A DNA stretch of 64,000 nt from Spirochaetota bacterium. GTDB lineage: Bacteria > Spirochaetota > Brachyspiria > Brachyspirales > JACRPF01. Under the pieces are notes generated by a model. That model saw only the letters and a list, made by a program, of their open reading frames with translations, ran no database searches and was not told where the DNA came from. This document shows, one piece after another, positions 1-10,610 of the stretch (position 1 is its first letter; each line of letters starts with the position of its first letter). The DNA is taken from assembly GCA_038043445.1 (NCBI GenBank), contig JBBTBY010000047.1, positions 1 to 64,000 of the forward strand, written 5' to 3'. A program made the position numbers and the translations under genes.

Positions 1-67
1 CATTGTACAATGATATCGAAATTTTAAACAGCTTTGAAAGGTGGGAATTTTCAAGTCCAGCGGCTCA

Positions 68-95
68 TTGCGTTCACACCCGCCTGTGATATACT
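68..95 (+). promoter_or_regulatory. Vegetative promoter of obg
   Basis: TTGCGT (68-73), a 16-bp spacer and TATACT (90-95). The predicted transcript starts near 102, leaving a leader of about 35 nt before the obg ATG at 137. Confidence 0.6.
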
Positions 96-136
96 GCCGA
101 CACGATCGACCCGCAAATAGAACCATCTGGCATACC

Positions 137-1159
137 ATGGATCCCTTTCTTGATGAAATAACGCTCGCAGTCACCGCCGGTCACGGCGGTCCGGGCGCAG
201 TATCGTTCCGCCGCGAGGCGGGCGTACCCAAGGGCGGCCCGGACGGCGGCGACGGCGGCAAAGGCGGCGACGTCATTTTCATCTGCGACCGGCGCGAGAC
301 AACGTTCTACAAGCTCCGCACGAAACGGGAATTGTTCGCCAGGAACGGCGACAGCGGCAAAGGCTGTATGATGTCGGGAAAGGCGGGCGACGACCTCATC
401 ATACGGCTCCCCGAGGGAAGCGTGATATTCTCCGAGGATGGTGCTGTCGTTGCCGATCTTACCAGGGATGGAGAAACGTTCATCGGCGCACGCGGCGGCA
501 AGGGCGGCAAGGGCAATAAATTCTACACGACGTCGACGAACCGTGCGCCTGACTATGCGCAGCATGGATTATCCGGCGAGGCGTTCACCTATCGGCTCGA
601 AATAAAGCTCATCGCGGATGTGGGTCTTGTGGGGCTCCCGAATGCAGGCAAGTCAACGCTCATAGCGCATCTGACGAAGGCGCATCCGAAGATAGCCGCG
701 TATCCGTTCACCACGCTCACGCCGCATCTGGGCGTCTGTTACATCGATGTGGACGCGAGCTTCATCATCGCCGATATCCCCGGCATCATCGAAGGTGCGC
801 ATGAAGGCCTGGGCCTCGGGATATCGTTCCTCAAGCATGTCGAGCGTACGCGAGTGCTCGCTTTCGTCATCGATCTCTACGAGGTCGATCCTGCCACCGC
901 CTACCGGACGCTCCTCAATGAGCTTCTGCAGTACAAGGATGAGCTCGCGAAAAAACCGGCCATCGCCGTCCTCACGAAGACCGATCTCATCGATGTCGAG
1001 CTCCTCCCCGAGATGATCCGGGAATTCCGGGAAGGGATACGCGGGAGCACCATCGAAGAGGTGTTCGCCATTTCCGCGGCTACCGGCGACGGTGTCGCGC
1101 CGATGAGGAACGCGCTCTACCACATATCACAGCGGCATAAGACCGCGGTGTCGTCCTGA
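137..1159 (+). CDS. obg: Obg family GTPase (CgtA)
   Basis: Ribosome-associated GTPase acting in large-subunit assembly and stress signalling. The N-terminal glycine-rich Obg fold (about residues 1-158) is followed by the G domain: P-loop GLPNAGKST near 166, switch I YPFTTLTPHLG, DIPG near 213, TKTD near 280 and SAA near 312. At 340 residues it lacks the C-terminal OCT domain present in Bacillus-type Obg. The ATG at 137 is chosen because the Obg fold begins exactly there; the open frame further upstream (from a GTG at 41) has no family similarity and runs through the promoter. No strong Shine-Dalgarno is visible. The small membrane ORF starts 7 nt after the stop. Confidence 0.97.
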   Translation: MDPFLDEITLAVTAGHGGPGAVSFRREAGVPKGGPDGGDGGKGGDVIFICDRRETTFYKLRTKRELFARNGDSGKGCMMSGKAGDDLIIRLPEGSVIFSEDGAVVADLTRDGETFIGARGGKGGKGNKFYTTSTNRAPDYAQHGLSGEAFTYRLEIKLIADVGLVGLPNAGKSTLIAHLTKAHPKIAAYPFTTLTPHLGVCYIDVDASFIIADIPGIIEGAHEGLGLGISFLKHVERTRVLAFVIDLYEVDPATAYRTLLNELLQYKDELAKKPAIAVLTKTDLIDVELLPEMIREFREGIRGSTIEEVFAISAATGDGVAPMRNALYHISQRHKTAVSS

Positions 1160-1166
1160 GATCACC

Positions 1167-1340
1167 ATGAGCGGCATCATCATCGCAGGTATCATCTCGA
1201 TCGCCGTGCTCCTTATTGCCGTCATCGTGCTTGTCATCATGCTCCTCGTGCGTCCGCGTTCCGACATGTCGCCGATGCTGGGCAAATTCGAGGGGGATCT
1301 TGAGCGGGTGACACAGGAGTCGTCGCGCATCGAGGGGTAG
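1167..1340 (+). CDS. Small single-span membrane protein, possible RmuC N-terminal remnant
   Basis: A 57-residue ORF beginning 7 nt after obg. Residues 4-28 form one very hydrophobic helix. The rest is a short charged segment (LGKFEGDLERVTQESSR) that looks like the start of a coiled coil. This layout resembles the N-terminus of RmuC-type proteins, which carry a long coiled coil and a nuclease-like domain, but here the frame stops after 57 codons at the edge of an inverted-repeat element (1342-1495). No continuation was recognised downstream. It may be a real small membrane protein co-transcribed with obg, or a truncated gene. The RmuC resemblance is weak and based on pattern only. Confidence 0.5.
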   Translation: MSGIIIAGIISIAVLLIAVIVLVIMLLVRPRSDMSPMLGKFEGDLERVTQESSRIEG

Positions 1341-1341
1341 A

Positions 1342-1495
1342 ATAACCCCTGTCCCCCTGCCCCTTTCCGTAGCGGCTTTGGCCATCCATGGCCGCCGCCA
1401 GCTGCGCCATCCTTGGCGCATGCCTTTTGAAGGGCAAAGGGGCGCCAAAAAAACATTCAGGAAGAAAAATTGAAAACGGCGGGGTAAGGGGTTAT
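1342..1495. repeat. Short inverted-repeat-bounded element with nested palindromes
   Basis: The 154-bp intergenic stretch starts with ATAACCCCT (1342-1350) and ends with its reverse complement AGGGGTTAT (1487-1495); the homology extends inward as C-rich against G-rich sequence. Inside are two perfect palindromic hairpins, GGCCATCCATGGCC (1380-1393) and GCGCCATCCTTGGCGC (1404-1419). It resembles a miniature inverted-repeat or REP-like element. No coding potential is seen. Confidence 0.5.
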
Positions 1496-1510
1496 CATTT
1501 CAATGCGTGT

Positions 1511-1538
1511 TTGACTTTTGAACTCCAGCGGTTATAAT
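1511..1538 (+). promoter_or_regulatory. Promoter, probably giving a leaderless transcript
   Basis: TTGACT (1511-1516), 16 bp, TATAAT (1533-1538). The start codon at 1545 lies 7 nt after the -10 box, so transcription would begin at or next to the ATG. Confidence 0.65.
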
Positions 1539-1544
1539 TCGCCC

Positions 1545-2300
1545 ATGATAAAATATGTTCTTGCATCCATCACGCTCGCCGCGCTCACCGTTTCCTGCAC
1601 GACATTCGGCCTTCCGAAAGAGGACCTTCGCCGCATAAAGACGATAGCCTTGGTACAGGTGAAAGTGAATTCCGCCTGCGACGGCACCGATTCCGAGATG
1701 ATGGAACGGCGCGTGTCGTCCCGTTCGATAAAAGTACTGCCGTTCGTCTCCGGAAAGAGCGACCGCATGAAATACCTCAATACGCAGGTATATGCGGAAT
1801 ACATCGCGACGAATTTCCAGACGGCATTCAATGGCGGGAACACTAATTACCGCATCATAAGCCTTCGCGAAGCGATGAACGCCGCCGAATACAAGGCGCT
1901 CACGCGCGTCAACGCACGCGACGGCATGGCTGTCGCGCGCGACACGATAGACCTCTCGCGGTATGCCGCCCCCGAGCGGACAGCGCTCTTTGCGAAAGTA
2001 AAGGCCGATGCCTTCATGTCGATAACCCTCTATCATTCGGTCTGGGGGCAGGCGATGTCGGCACGGGTAAGCATAAGCGACAGGAACGGCACCGTACTCT
2101 ACGCCGACTTACTGCGCACGGAATCAACCTATATCGTCAAGGACGTCGAATCCCCGTACACGAGCGAATTCGAGGTGTTCGGCGATTCGAGCGCGCTCAC
2201 CAATCGCCGGCATCAGGACGAGGTGTTCACGGTATTGGGCGAAATGGTCCAGAGTGCGGGCAAAGACTGTGCGCGAACGCTTACAGAGGCCATTCGATAA
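1545..2300 (+). CDS. Lipoprotein of unknown function
   Basis: A 251-residue protein with a lipoprotein signal, a short Lys tail then a hydrophobic stretch ending in ALTVSC near residue 18. The mature part is mixed alpha/beta without a motif I recognise. It mentions no catalytic residues but resembles envelope lipoproteins that precede lytic transglycosylases. The ATG at 1545 is preferred over a TTG nine codons upstream because the signal peptide begins there and the promoter's -10 box sits only 7 nt upstream, so the upstream codons would not be transcribed. The MltD-like gene follows 21 nt after the stop and is probably co-transcribed. Confidence 0.8.
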   Translation: MIKYVLASITLAALTVSCTTFGLPKEDLRRIKTIALVQVKVNSACDGTDSEMMERRVSSRSIKVLPFVSGKSDRMKYLNTQVYAEYIATNFQTAFNGGNTNYRIISLREAMNAAEYKALTRVNARDGMAVARDTIDLSRYAAPERTALFAKVKADAFMSITLYHSVWGQAMSARVSISDRNGTVLYADLLRTESTYIVKDVESPYTSEFEVFGDSSALTNRRHQDEVFTVLGEMVQSAGKDCARTLTEAIR

Positions 2301-2321
2301 CGCTGCCGCTTCGGAACGATA

Positions 2322-3746
2322 ATGCAACGCATACAACACATTCGACGGATCATCTTCTGGCTGATGCTCTCTGCCATCGCCGGCACGCAATTTTCCTGTT
2401 ATGAATATGAGCAGTTCGTACGCCGCGGGCTTGCCGGGGAGAACCTCTTCGAGCTTGAGGTGTACGGTGAGCGCATGACCGCTTCCGATGAGATAAAGAT
2501 CATCGAGCTTGACGGTTTCACCGTTGATGATTTCGCCGACGATACGGTGAAGTCCTATATCAAGGGTTTTCAGACCGGCGGCAGACGCTGGTTCCAGGCG
2601 GCGCTCGATCGCGGGCAGCTCTATATCCCGTACATTAAAAAGATATTCAAGCAGTATGATATCCCGGAAGACCTTGCGTATCTCCCCATCATCGAGAGCG
2701 AATTCGTCATCGGCTGCAAGTCGCCCGTGGGCGCTTTCGGCATCTGGCAATTCATGTCACAGACCGCCGTCATCTACGACCTGCGCATCAACTACTGGGT
2801 GGATGAGCGTAAGGACCCCATCAAATCGACACACGCCGCCGCGAAGCATCTCAAACGGCTCTATCCGAATTTCAAGAGCTGGGTATTGGCACTTGCCGCG
2901 TACAATGCCGGCGGGGGGAAGATATCACGTTCCATAAAGCGATATAAAACGAACGTGTTCTGGGAGCTCGTGCAGAAGAAAGCGCTCGCGGACGAGACGA
3001 GGCGCTACATACCGAAATTCATCGCGGCCACGATGATAGCGAAGAACCCCGAGCGTTACGGGTTCAAAGTGAACGCACCCGCGGTCGATTTCGGGCACTA
3101 CGATGTCGTGTACATCGACGATGCGGCAGACATTACAATGCTCGCTTCCATGATCGAGTGCGATCAGAAAACGATAATGACGCTCAACCCCGAGCTCAAT
3201 CAGTGGATAACGCCGCCGAAGGCGATGCGCTATCCGCTCCGCCTCCCGAAGGGAAAAGCCGCCGTGTTCAATGAGACGTTCGCGCAGATACCGCCCGAGG
3301 AGCGTGTAACGTTCCGGCAGCACACCCTGCGCATGGGTGAATCGCTCTGGCAGCTCGCTGCGTTCTACAATGTCCCCGTAACCGCCATCATGGACGTGAA
3401 CAAACTGCGCTCGTCAAAGATAGTACAGGTCGGGGAACGCATACTCATCCCGGTGAGCGGGCTCGGGAACGCCAAGCAGATAGACGAGAAAGAGTACGAG
3501 GCACGCCAGGCGGAGATCGCGCTCGGGAAGTATGTCAATTTCAAGAGGCTCAAACCGCCGGGCTACGACCATCGCGATGTCATCTACTGCGTCGGAAGGA
3601 ATGAGACGATGTGGACCATTGCGATGAAACTGAAGATAAGCATGGATGAGATACGGGCGTGGAATTCGCTCCCCGGCTATTTTGTGGGCGAGGGGGAGGA
3701 GATATTCCTCCGCATACCGGTGAAGAATGCTGGCAGCAAGCGCTAG
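2322..3746 (+). CDS. mltD: Membrane-bound lytic murein transglycosylase, MltD-like, with two LysM domains
   Basis: Cleaves peptidoglycan glycan strands in the periplasm. It has a lipoprotein signal (TQFSC near residue 27) and an SLT domain at about residues 110-230, with the catalytic-region signature ESEF, GAFGIWQFM and AYNAGGG. Two LysM domains follow at about 332-376 (HTLRMGESLWQLA) and 420-468 (YCVGRNETMWTIA). Domain order and the 474-residue length are those of MltD. The ATG at 2322 follows the upstream lipoprotein by 21 nt. The stop codon TAG is also the first half of the -35 box of the next promoter. Confidence 0.93.
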   Translation: MQRIQHIRRIIFWLMLSAIAGTQFSCYEYEQFVRRGLAGENLFELEVYGERMTASDEIKIIELDGFTVDDFADDTVKSYIKGFQTGGRRWFQAALDRGQLYIPYIKKIFKQYDIPEDLAYLPIIESEFVIGCKSPVGAFGIWQFMSQTAVIYDLRINYWVDERKDPIKSTHAAAKHLKRLYPNFKSWVLALAAYNAGGGKISRSIKRYKTNVFWELVQKKALADETRRYIPKFIAATMIAKNPERYGFKVNAPAVDFGHYDVVYIDDAADITMLASMIECDQKTIMTLNPELNQWITPPKAMRYPLRLPKGKAAVFNETFAQIPPEERVTFRQHTLRMGESLWQLAAFYNVPVTAIMDVNKLRSSKIVQVGERILIPVSGLGNAKQIDEKEYEARQAEIALGKYVNFKRLKPPGYDHRDVIYCVGRNETMWTIAMKLKISMDEIRAWNSLPGYFVGEGEEIFLRIPVKNAGSKR

Positions 3747-3771
3747 ACATTTTCGGATTTATTGTTATAGT
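3744..3771 (+). promoter_or_regulatory. Promoter of the ferredoxin gene
   Basis: TAGACA (3744-3749), 16 bp, TATAGT (3766-3771). The -35 box overlaps the mltD stop codon. Confidence 0.55.
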
Positions 3772-3801
3772 ATCCCCGAAATTATTATGAGGAGTAATGA
3801 G

Positions 3802-3972
3802 ATGGCCCACAAAATAACAGAAGATTGCGTTGCCTGCGGAGTCTGCCTTCCTGAATGCCCGAAAGGCGCGATACTGGAGGGAGACCCGATCTATACGATA
3901 GAAGCCGCAAAATGCGACGATTGCGGAAGCTGCGTGGCCGTATGCCCGAGCGAAGCGATCAAGAAAGCGTAA
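3802..3972 (+). CDS. 2[4Fe-4S] ferredoxin
   Basis: A 56-residue electron carrier with two CxxCxxCxxxCP clusters (CVACGVCLPECP and CDDCGSCVAVCP), the classical clostridial-type layout. The ATG at 3802 is chosen because GAGGAG (3789-3794) lies 7 nt upstream and the protein then begins at the usual ferredoxin start. It is monocistronic, with its own promoter and a hairpin terminator after the stop. Its redox partner cannot be told from the context. Confidence 0.95.
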   Translation: MAHKITEDCVACGVCLPECPKGAILEGDPIYTIEAAKCDDCGSCVAVCPSEAIKKA

Positions 3973-3995
3973 GCATCATAATGCATCGGAACATC

Positions 3996-4029
3996 CGGGG
4001 AGGGCGCAGGCCTTCCCCGTTTTCATTTA
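3996..4029 (+). terminator. Rho-independent terminator after the ferredoxin gene
   Basis: Hairpin with arms CGGGGAGGGC and GCCTTCCCCG (one G-U pair), followed by a T-rich tail at 4020-4029. Confidence 0.7.
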
Positions 4030-4046
4030 TTGTCCGATAGGGCGTA

Positions 4047-4099
4047 CACTCACCCCCTCGGGGCTCCCCCTCTCTCACGGGGATGTGAGAGAGGGGGAG
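4047..4099 (+). repeat. Palindromic repeat, copy 1 (short form)
   Basis: CACTCACCCC at 4047-4056 is followed at 4064-4099 by a perfect hairpin with 15-bp arms (CTCCCCCTCTCTCAC) and a 6-nt loop. Copies 2 and 3 are at 5925-6016 and 14760-14853; this copy is shorter between its two parts. Confidence 0.85.
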
Positions 4100-4186
4100 A
4101 ACACATCACATACGGAAAAGCATTCAGTCTGAATATTAATTCCTTCCGTGGTAAATATTATTTGAAGACAGGAATATACTGTCAGC

Positions 4187-4242
4187 GCCGCCCGTAGGCA
4201 TGGATGCCGGGGCGGGCGGTGACACCGCAGCGAAACGCGGTG
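4187..4242. repeat. GC-rich double hairpin
   Basis: A nested palindrome, CCGCCCG ... GGCATGGATGCC ... CGGGCGG (about 4188-4219), is followed by CACCGC-8 nt-GCGGTG (4223-4242). Its CATCCATG core, read on the other strand, also occurs in the hairpin at 1380-1393. It lies in the 342-bp space between the ferredoxin and the lipoprotein, which otherwise holds the terminator, repeat copy 1 and a promoter. Confidence 0.5.
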
Positions 4243-4256
4243 CGACACGGTTTGAA

Positions 4257-4284
4257 TTGACAGGAATTCGGCGGGTGGTATACT
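4257..4284 (+). promoter_or_regulatory. Promoter of the islet lipoprotein
   Basis: TTGACA (4257-4262), 16 bp, TATACT (4279-4284): the best vegetative promoter in the window. Start codon at 4315. Confidence 0.7.
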
Positions 4285-4314
4285 TGGCGGTATTGCAGGT
4301 GTCGGCAGTAAAAA

Positions 4315-5643
4315 ATGCAAAGTGCTTTCTATTCTATCTTTCTAAAACACCTTCATCTCATTTGCGCTTTAGCGCCTTTGTGGTTATCCTTACTATGCCT
4401 ATCCTGCGCCGCTCCTCAAAAAAAGCAATTGACAGTCATGCCTGAAAGTGAAAAGAAATATGTTGCAAAGAAATTATATTCAGTAAAAAAAGGGGATATA
4501 ATACTTGCCGAAAAAGACGGCATGGTATTGGTAAGGGTTAATGATGTGGACTTTTGGACAAAGGTCGATAAAGAAAATATCGCACCACTTCCCAAAACGA
4601 ATGTATTTGGCTTTTGCGAGAATACCGCTACGATCACTAATGCCATCAATGTTTATGAATTGCCGGATATTTCGAGCAAGGTCGTTGATAAAATCAGTAA
4701 AGGCATGCTTGTCCAAATTGTAGAAACGGCTGATTATTTTGTGAAAATATCAACACCGAAAGTTGAAACGTATGGTTGGGCGCAAAAAAAGGATTTGAGC
4801 GACTACAGTGATTACTCCTCGAGGTCAGGGGCAAAAGCGAAAGTTACGATTAAGGAAGATTCCGCAAATGTATATATCGGAGATATTAAGCTTCAAAAGG
4901 GTATTGAAACAGGTCATGATTACAAAACCTATAATGCTCGCCTTGCGGCGAAATCGGTTCCTGTTTCAAAAGCAAATATAAATAGCTACTCGCCTACATT
5001 TGAAAATTATCCACCGTATCAACGTGCAATTGAACAAATAAAAAATGGTTCGACCATGCAGTACTTTGAACGCGCGTATATTTATACCAACTTCCCACAT
5101 GGCGAGTCAACAGTCATTTTTAAACAATTTGCTTTCGTTAACAAGAATAGCCCCGACGGCGGTGATTTTCTTGCTAGGGATATAGATGGCAGTGGCGGAT
5201 TCGCCTATTCGAAATTAGAGTTTTATAACATTTATGGTGAAAAAACCGGCGAATGGTTTGGCAATCCTGAGGGGAGAGCCTCCATAACGTACGATGGGAA
5301 CTATATGCTCTTAATTGATGCGGGAGGATTTAGTGATAATGGGATGTATGGCGCCCGCACAACTGGTTATCTTGATAAATATGGACGATTGGTAAAACGA
5401 CTTGATTATGATTCTGACCCAGTAGACAAGTATTATTGCGTTTCTCATAGCCGACACAATTATAGACCCAATGCACCGGCAATAGATATAAGTATCCTCA
5501 GTCCAGAATCAAATATTCCACTTATACGATTCATTCATCAGGAAAAACCGGGGAAGGGCTATAATATTTCAGTTGGAAGTCCTACGGCAAATGATGAAGG
5601 TGGATTTGCAGAGGGCTGGAATATAGCTTACAAGGCAAGTTAA
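4315..5643 (+). CDS. Lipoprotein with an SH3-like domain, function unknown
   Basis: A 442-residue protein with a hydrophobic N-terminus ending in a lipobox (SLLCLSC near residue 31). Residues about 95-165 (ATITNAINVYELPDISSKVV through YGWAQKKDL) look like a bacterial SH3 module of the kind that binds cell-wall material. The C-terminal 250 residues contain aromatic-rich, Gly/Asp-rich strand repeats that I do not recognise. Codon use is AT-rich, unlike all neighbours. A strong promoter lies 31 nt upstream of the ATG; no Shine-Dalgarno is evident. The peptidase fragment follows 44 nt downstream, so the two may once have formed a wall-related pair. Confidence 0.8.
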   Translation: MQSAFYSIFLKHLHLICALAPLWLSLLCLSCAAPQKKQLTVMPESEKKYVAKKLYSVKKGDIILAEKDGMVLVRVNDVDFWTKVDKENIAPLPKTNVFGFCENTATITNAINVYELPDISSKVVDKISKGMLVQIVETADYFVKISTPKVETYGWAQKKDLSDYSDYSSRSGAKAKVTIKEDSANVYIGDIKLQKGIETGHDYKTYNARLAAKSVPVSKANINSYSPTFENYPPYQRAIEQIKNGSTMQYFERAYIYTNFPHGESTVIFKQFAFVNKNSPDGGDFLARDIDGSGGFAYSKLEFYNIYGEKTGEWFGNPEGRASITYDGNYMLLIDAGGFSDNGMYGARTTGYLDKYGRLVKRLDYDSDPVDKYYCVSHSRHNYRPNAPAIDISILSPESNIPLIRFIHQEKPGKGYNISVGSPTANDEGGFAEGWNIAYKAS

Positions 5644-5687
5644 TTTCTACCGAAACCGTTAATTGGGCAGTGCCAATGAGAGAGTAA

Positions 5688-6149
5688 ATGAAACACCTAA
5701 CTTTTTTCATATTCATTATCTCTTTGACAATACATACAACGGTGTATTCGACAGTAAAATCAGAAACGTATTTAAATCCCGATACTCAAGGCAATTTACG
5801 AAAACAATTTCGAAATGGAGCAGATAAATTTAGTTCCGATTTTGGCTGGAGAGACATGCCGGGCGGCGGTGGAAATTGCAACGTACTATCCATCTCTTCA
5901 AAACAGAATCACCCAGGCATTGACCTTCCCCTCTCTCACATTCCCGTGAGAGAGGGGAAGAGGCAAGTTCACTATCTGTTTCAGGTTTTGTTTTATGCCG
6001 TAGGGGTGAGTGTTCCAAAACCCGCGGAAAACCGTCATCGCTATGCAAGCCTCGTCGCAAGCGCCCGTGAAGCAACCGCATCATCCACCGGAAAACTGTA
6101 TACACCCTTCTCAGAACGCACCGTGCCGATGCTGCTGAGCATGACATAG
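5688..6149 (+). pseudogene. Truncated M23 (LytM-type) peptidase, interrupted by repeat copy 2
   Basis: The protein starts with a signal peptide (MKHLTFFIFIISLTIHTTVY). It reaches the first half of an M23 metallopeptidase: SDFGWRDM, then HPGID carrying the first zinc-binding His and Asp. At codon about 79 the frame enters the palindromic repeat (5925-6016). The remaining open frame to 6149 is repeat-derived and then antisense to the 3' end of aroB. The second half of the catalytic domain, with its HxH motif, is missing. AT-rich codon use matches the preceding gene. I infer a gene cut by repeat insertion or recombination. Confidence 0.65.
5925..6016 (-). repeat. Palindromic repeat, copy 2 (inverted)
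   Basis: A hairpin with 15-bp arms (CTTCCCCTCTCTCAC, loop of 6) lies at 5925-5960 and GGGGTGAGTGTTCC at about 6003-6016. Its overall length, 92 bp, is nearly that of copy 3 (94 bp), and it is in opposite orientation to copies 1 and 3. Confidence 0.85.
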
Positions 6150-7146
6150 CGCGCTTTCCCGCCGACGGCCTTCTTGTCAGCCCGCGTGAGCGGAATTATC
6201 CGCCGGGGGTCGAAACGGGCCGGCGTAACGATAGAAAGCCCGCGAAGAAGGTCGGCAATACGCGTCACATCGGTCTGCGTGAGATGACCCAGGTCGGACG
6301 ATATTATCGATTCGTACACAAGGCCGCAGCCCACCGCGCGTCCGTGGTTCATGCGGTAATTCGACGCGCGTTCTATCGCATGGCCGATGGTATGCCCGAA
6401 ATTGAGTATCTGCCTAAGCCCGCCCTCGCGCTCATCCTTCTCTACTACCGATTTTTTTATCTCGATGTTGCGTGCTATGCAGTCTGCGAGGAATGACATG
6501 TCCCGCGCGCGGATCTTGTCGATGTTCTTTTCGAGGAGAGCGAAGAGCGCCTTGTCGCGTATAAGGGCGTGCTTTATCACCTCGGAGAAACCGAAGCGAT
6601 ATTCGTCGTCCGGGAGCGTTGTAAGCAGATCGAGCGATGCGAACACCGTTTGAGGCTGATCGAACGTGCCGATGAGGTTCTTGCCGTAGCGCGTATCCAC
6701 GCCGGTCTTGCCGCCGACGGACGAATCGACCATGCTAACGATGGTGGTGGGCATCTGCACGAAGGGAACGCCGCGCGTGAATATCGATGCGGCGAAGGCC
6801 GTCATATCGCCGACAACGCCGCCGCCCAAGGCGATGAACACGCTGTCGCGTCCATAGCCGCGGGCGAAAAAATGGTCGGTGATGCGTTCGATCGTTGCGA
6901 GCTTTTTCGTACGCTCCCCCGGTTGAAGAACGCAGACGTCCGCTCCCCTGCCGACCGCGGAGAGCGCGGACAGGAGGCGTGCGGAATATCGGTTCACATG
7001 CGAATCGGTAACGACGGCAATGCGCCGCTTCGGGAATTCTTTTGCGATGAAAGCGGCCGCCGCATCGAACAGGTCCTCGCCGACGGTGATATCATACCTC
7101 CGGGGAAGTCCTGCCGGTATCGTTACGGATATGCGCTTGATGCGTT

Positions 7147-7150
<4 letters not shown>
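6041..7150 (-). CDS. aroB: 3-dehydroquinate synthase
   Basis: Second step of the shikimate pathway, converting DAHP to 3-dehydroquinate with NAD and a divalent metal. The NAD-binding signature GGGVVGDMTAFAAS, the segment PTTIVSMVDSSVGGKTGVD, and the metal-site His regions HTIGHA and HGRAVG are all present. At 369 residues it is full length. Its ATG overlaps the cheX stop codon (ATGA), indicating translational coupling at the end of the purM-pyrR-thrC-cheX-aroB operon. The 3' end lies only 25 bp from repeat copy 2, and no terminator hairpin other than that repeat is visible. Confidence 0.96.
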
Positions 7151-9530
<2,380 letters not shown>

Positions 9531-9534
<4 letters not shown>

Positions 9535-10550
9535 CGGATGAAGCCTTCGCCGGTCCCCTTCGCCATCTCGCCGATAACGCAGGCGCTCGCCTTCAGTTGC
9601 TTTAAGGCACGGAGCACCGCGTCCGCCTTCGACTTCGATGCAATGACGACCATGCCGATGCCGTTATTGAACGTCTCAACCATATCATCATCCGGTATGC
9701 CGCCCGCTTTCTGTATGAAGGTGAAGATGCCGCGCGGAGCCACATCCGTTTTTCGGAACACGATGTCGGTCTTCGCGGGTATCACACGAGTGGCATTGCC
9801 GATGAGGCCGCCGCCGGTGATATGCGCCGCCGATTTGATGAGGTCCTTTTTCACGAGCGCCTGCAATGTCTTCACATAGATGATGGTCGGCGTAAGGAGC
9901 ATCTCCCCGAGCGTGCGGGGGAGATCGTATTTTTTATTGAGGTTGAGCTTCGCTTTCGCAACGACCTTGCGCACGAGCGAATAGCCGTTGGAGTGAAAGC
10001 CGCTCGATGCAAGACCGATCACCACATCGCCCGGTATGATGTTCTTTCGGGGAAGAAGTTCGCTCTTCTCGGCCACGCCGACAGAGAACCCGGCGAGATC
10101 GTATTCGCCGATGCCGTACATGCCGGGGAGTTCCGCCGTCTCGCCGCCGACGAGCGAACACCCGGCGAGCTTGCAGCCTTTCACCACGCCGCGGATTATC
10201 GACTCATAGGGGATGGACGCGAGTGAACCCACGCCGATGTAATCGAGGAAAAAAAGCGGCTGTGCGCCGGTGGTTGCCACATCGTTCACGCACATGGCGA
10301 CAAGATCGATGCCGATGGTATCGTGAATATCCATGTCCTTCGCAAGGAGGAGCTTGGTGCCCACGCCGTCGGTGCCGGACACCATGATCGGCTGTTTGTA
10401 CTTTTTATCAAATCCAACGAGCGACGCAAAACCGCCGATGGGTGTCAACACGTTCTTTGTGTACGTCGTTTTTACGTTCGCTTTAATCCTGTCGATGAGG
10501 CTGTCGGCGTAATGGATATCAACGCCCGCTTTTTTGTAGGTCAGTCCCAT
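9531..10550 (-). CDS. purM: Phosphoribosylformylglycinamidine cyclo-ligase (AIR synthetase)
   Basis: Fifth step of purine synthesis, closing FGAM to AIR with ATP. The PurM signature regions are clear: SGTDGVGTKLLLA, GIDLVAMCVNDVATTGAQPLFFLDY and GGETAELPGMY. The 339-residue protein begins MGLTYKKAGVDI, the standard PurM start; the ATG at 10550 has AGGGA 5 nt upstream. It heads a five-gene operon whose members all overlap or abut by 1 nt. A promoter with TATAAT lies 26 nt upstream. Confidence 0.97.
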
Positions 10551-10575
10551 AGCGTCCCTTGCATGATTTTTACGC

Positions 10576-10603
10576 ATTATACTATCGGCAGGTGAAAAAG
10601 CAA
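10576..10603 (-). promoter_or_regulatory. Promoter of the purM-pyrR-thrC-cheX-aroB operon
   Basis: Minus strand: TTGCTT (10603-10598), 16 bp, TATAAT (10581-10576). No attenuator or PurR-like box was recognised in the short leader. Confidence 0.6.
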
Positions 10604-10610
10604 TGAACCC

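Larger units (their letters stand above)
4047..6016. mobile_element. AT-rich islet bounded by inverted copies of a palindromic repeat
   Basis: Both ends carry the same repeat in opposite orientation. The left end is CACTCACCCC plus the CTCTCTCAC palindrome (4047-4099); the right end is the palindrome plus GGGGTGAGTG (5925-6016). The enclosed DNA is clearly richer in A and T than its flanks and uses AT-ending codons (aaa, ata, gat, ttt). It holds one lipoprotein gene and a broken M23 peptidase gene. No transposase was found. Acquisition by transfer is an inference from base composition and the symmetric boundaries. Confidence 0.4.

Noticed and set aside
41-136. Upstream extension of obg from a GTG at 41
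   Set aside because: These 32 codons would run through the promoter and precede the normal Obg start MDPFLDEITL; they show no family similarity.
170-280. GGCGGC-type repeats in the 5' part of obg
   Set aside because: They encode the glycine-rich Obg fold (GGDGGKGGD) and are coding, not a tandem repeat element.
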